A stretch of DNA of 7,342 bases from positions 2,030 to 9,371 of the forward strand of contig DMPG01000098.1 in NCBI GenBank assembly GCA_003456055.1, written 5' to 3'. The translations under genes and the position numbers were made by a program. The notes beneath the pieces are model-generated. The model was not told where the DNA came from. It saw only the letters and a program-made list of their open reading frames with translations, and did not search any database. Of the stretch, positions 5,984 to 7,342 are shown piece after piece; position 1 is the first letter of the stretch; every line of letters begins with the position of its first letter. This DNA is from Bacteroidota bacterium (GTDB lineage Bacteria > Bacteroidota > Ignavibacteria > UBA10030 > UBA8401).

Positions 5984-7342
5984 ATGAAAAACAATTTATT
6001 TTGCTTTGTTGTTTTCAGTTTATTGATCGGATGCAGCGGCTCAAAATATAGTGCTGATCAAGAGAAATTGAATGACATTCGTAAACCGGAACGAGAATTT
6101 CGTGCTGTATGGGTGGCAACAGTCGGCAATATTGATTGGCCGAGCAAACCAGGACTTTCCACCGAAGATCAACAACGAGAAGCTTTAGCGATCCTCGATA
6201 CAGTCGTCGTATTAAATATGAATGCAGTTATTTTTCAGGTTCGTCCGCATTGCGATGCATTGTATGCAAGCACGCTTGAACCATGGTCATACTATCTGAC
6301 GGGAATGCAGGGAAAAGCACCTGAACCGTACTATGACCCGCTTGAATTTTGGATCGAAGAATCTCATAAACGCGGATTGGAATTTCATGCATGGTTCAAT
6401 CCGTACCGAGCGCATTTAACGCGCGGGAATGAGGTGACTGATTCTTCTGTGGTAAGAAAACGTCCTGACCTTGCAAAAAAGATCAACGATGGAATGTATT
6501 GGCTCGATCCTTCAAAAAAAGGGACACAGGATTTGTCGTATAATGTTGTCATGGACGTTGTTAAACGGTATGATGTTGATGGAATTCATTTTGATGACTA
6601 TTTCTACCCGTATAATGACGGGCAATTTCCTGATGACGATAGCTGGGATGAATATACCAAAGGTGGTGGAGCTCTATCGCGCGAAGATTGGCGTCGTTCG
6701 CACGTGAATACTTTTGTTGAACGAGTGTACAAAGGAATTAAGAGTGAAAAAAAATATGTAAAGTTCGGCCTCAGTCCGTTTGGAATCTGGCGTCCGAAAA
6801 ATCCGCCATCGATTGCCGGATACGATCAATTCAATATGCTGTATGCCGATGCGCGTCTTTGGTTGAACAAGGGATGGGTTGATTATTATACTCCGCAATT
6901 ATATTGGCCTGTCAATCAGATTCCGCAAAGTTTTCCGGTACTGCTTGGATGGTGGGCAAAAGAAAATACACAAAACAGAAATCTCTGGCCCGGAATGATC
7001 ATCAGTCGTCCGCGAGACGAAAAGACCGCCGATGAAATATTCAATCAGATCATGATCACCCGAGGGATTGTTCCGGATGGACCAGGGCAAGTGCATTTCA
7101 GCATGAAATCATTTATGAGAGACAGCAGCGCGTTAAATCCGGTTTTAAAAAATGGACCGTATCAAAAACAGGCATTAGTTCCTACTTCACCGTGGCTTGA
7201 TGATAAAGCACCATCAGCACCTATTGTCAATTCAAGCGTTGTTAATGATACAATGATAATTTCTTGGAGTCATAACAATACGAATGATATTTTCAGAACG
7301 GTTATTTATTCTCAATATGAGAATATGTGGAGTACGATCATT
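5984..7342 (+). CDS. GHL10 (DUF187) family glycosidase lipoprotein, 3'-truncated by the window
   Basis: The frame is open for 453 codons to the right edge without a stop. The N-terminus is a lipoprotein signal peptide: MKNN, a hydrophobic run, then the lipobox LIGC with Cys17 followed by Ser-Gly-Ser, so it is probably anchored in the outer membrane facing the periplasm. From about residue 37 it matches glycosyl hydrolase-like family 10 (PF02638): REFRAVWVATV and NIDWPS, QVRPHCDALYAS (85-96), HAWFNPYRA (135-143), the acidic DGIHFDDYFYP (199-209), GLSPFGIW (262-269) and TPQLYWP (303-309). These are barrel-strand landmarks; D204 and D205 are candidate catalytic acids. The relative E. coli DigH (YddW) cleaves denuded peptidoglycan strands, so a cell-wall role is plausible but other glycans are possible. 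From about residue 409 (APSAPIVN...MIISWS) a fibronectin-III-like domain begins. In-frame ATGs at 5948 and 5957 exist; 5984 is preferred because it gives a normal signal peptide and has AAAGAG just upstream. Confidence 0.9.
   Translation, partial: MKNNLFCFVVFSLLIGCSGSKYSADQEKLNDIRKPEREFRAVWVATVGNIDWPSKPGLSTEDQQREALAILDTVVVLNMNAVIFQVRPHCDALYASTLEPWSYYLTGMQGKAPEPYYDPLEFWIEESHKRGLEFHAWFNPYRAHLTRGNEVTDSSVVRKRPDLAKKINDGMYWLDPSKKGTQDLSYNVVMDVVKRYDVDGIHFDDYFYPYNDGQFPDDDSWDEYTKGGGALSREDWRRSHVNTFVERVYKGIKSEKKYVKFGLSPFGIWRPKNPPSIAGYDQFNMLYADARLWLNKGWVDYYTPQLYWPVNQIPQSFPVLLGWWAKENTQNRNLWPGMIISRPRDEKTADEIFNQIMITRGIVPDGPGQVHFSMKSFMRDSSALNPVLKNGPYQKQALVPTSPWLDDKAPSAPIVNSSVVNDTMIISWSHNNTNDIFRTVIYSQYENMWSTII

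Noticed and set aside
6471..6707. Short plus-strand open frame inside the GHL10 gene
   Set aside because: It is in a different frame from the clear lipoprotein glycosidase coding sequence and has no family resemblance.
1..7342. Mobile element, CRISPR, phage or defence system
   Set aside because: No long repeats, terminal inverted repeats, spacer arrays, transposase, integrase or nuclease motifs were seen; all substantial coding regions belong to metabolic or envelope families.

Overview
The window looks like a piece of chromosome from a Gram-negative, moderately AT-rich bacterium. Three hints point to the Bacteroidota/Chlorobiota/Ignavibacteriota side of the tree: a lipoprotein glycosidase of the GHL10 (DUF187) type with an apparent fibronectin-III-like tail, a YVTN-propeller/phosphoesterase fusion, and a possible TTTG...TAnnTTTG-type promoter. 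This placement is inference; no rRNA or other marker is present. I see no mobile element, CRISPR array, tRNA or rRNA.

Layout. (1) Positions 1-2105, plus strand: the 3' part of a large gene whose start lies left of the window. It encodes a YVTN/YncE-type beta-propeller fused to an alkaline-phosphatase-superfamily phosphoesterase domain. (2) Positions 2119-4999, plus strand: a complete three-gene proton-translocating NAD(P) transhydrogenase operon, pntAA-pntAB-pntB, of the split-alpha (Rhodospirillum-like) architecture, starting only 13 bp after gene 1. (3) Positions 5026-5058: a strong inverted repeat that can end transcription from both sides. (4) Positions 5082-5855, minus strand: a 257-residue probably exported protein with a DUF3108-like pattern. 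(5) Positions 5856-5983: a 128-bp divergent promoter region. (6) Positions 5984-7342, plus strand: a lipoprotein of the GHL10 family (relatives include E. coli DigH/YddW), cut by the right edge of the window.

Function. The Pnt proteins form one inner-membrane machine that uses the proton gradient to drive hydride transfer from NADH to NADP+, supplying NADPH. The flanking genes appear to work in the cell envelope: the propeller protein and the 257-residue protein are probably exported, and the GHL10 lipoprotein probably acts on glycan strands, possibly peptidoglycan. No shared pathway links them to transhydrogenase.

The observation most worth following is in gene 1. The phosphoesterase scaffold is well preserved, but the residues expected to hold the catalytic metals and nucleophile look replaced (ENR to EMR, EDD to ESS, SADGHQW to GADGLQW). 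This suggests a pseudoenzyme or a changed chemistry. I did not find a clearly new multi-gene system.
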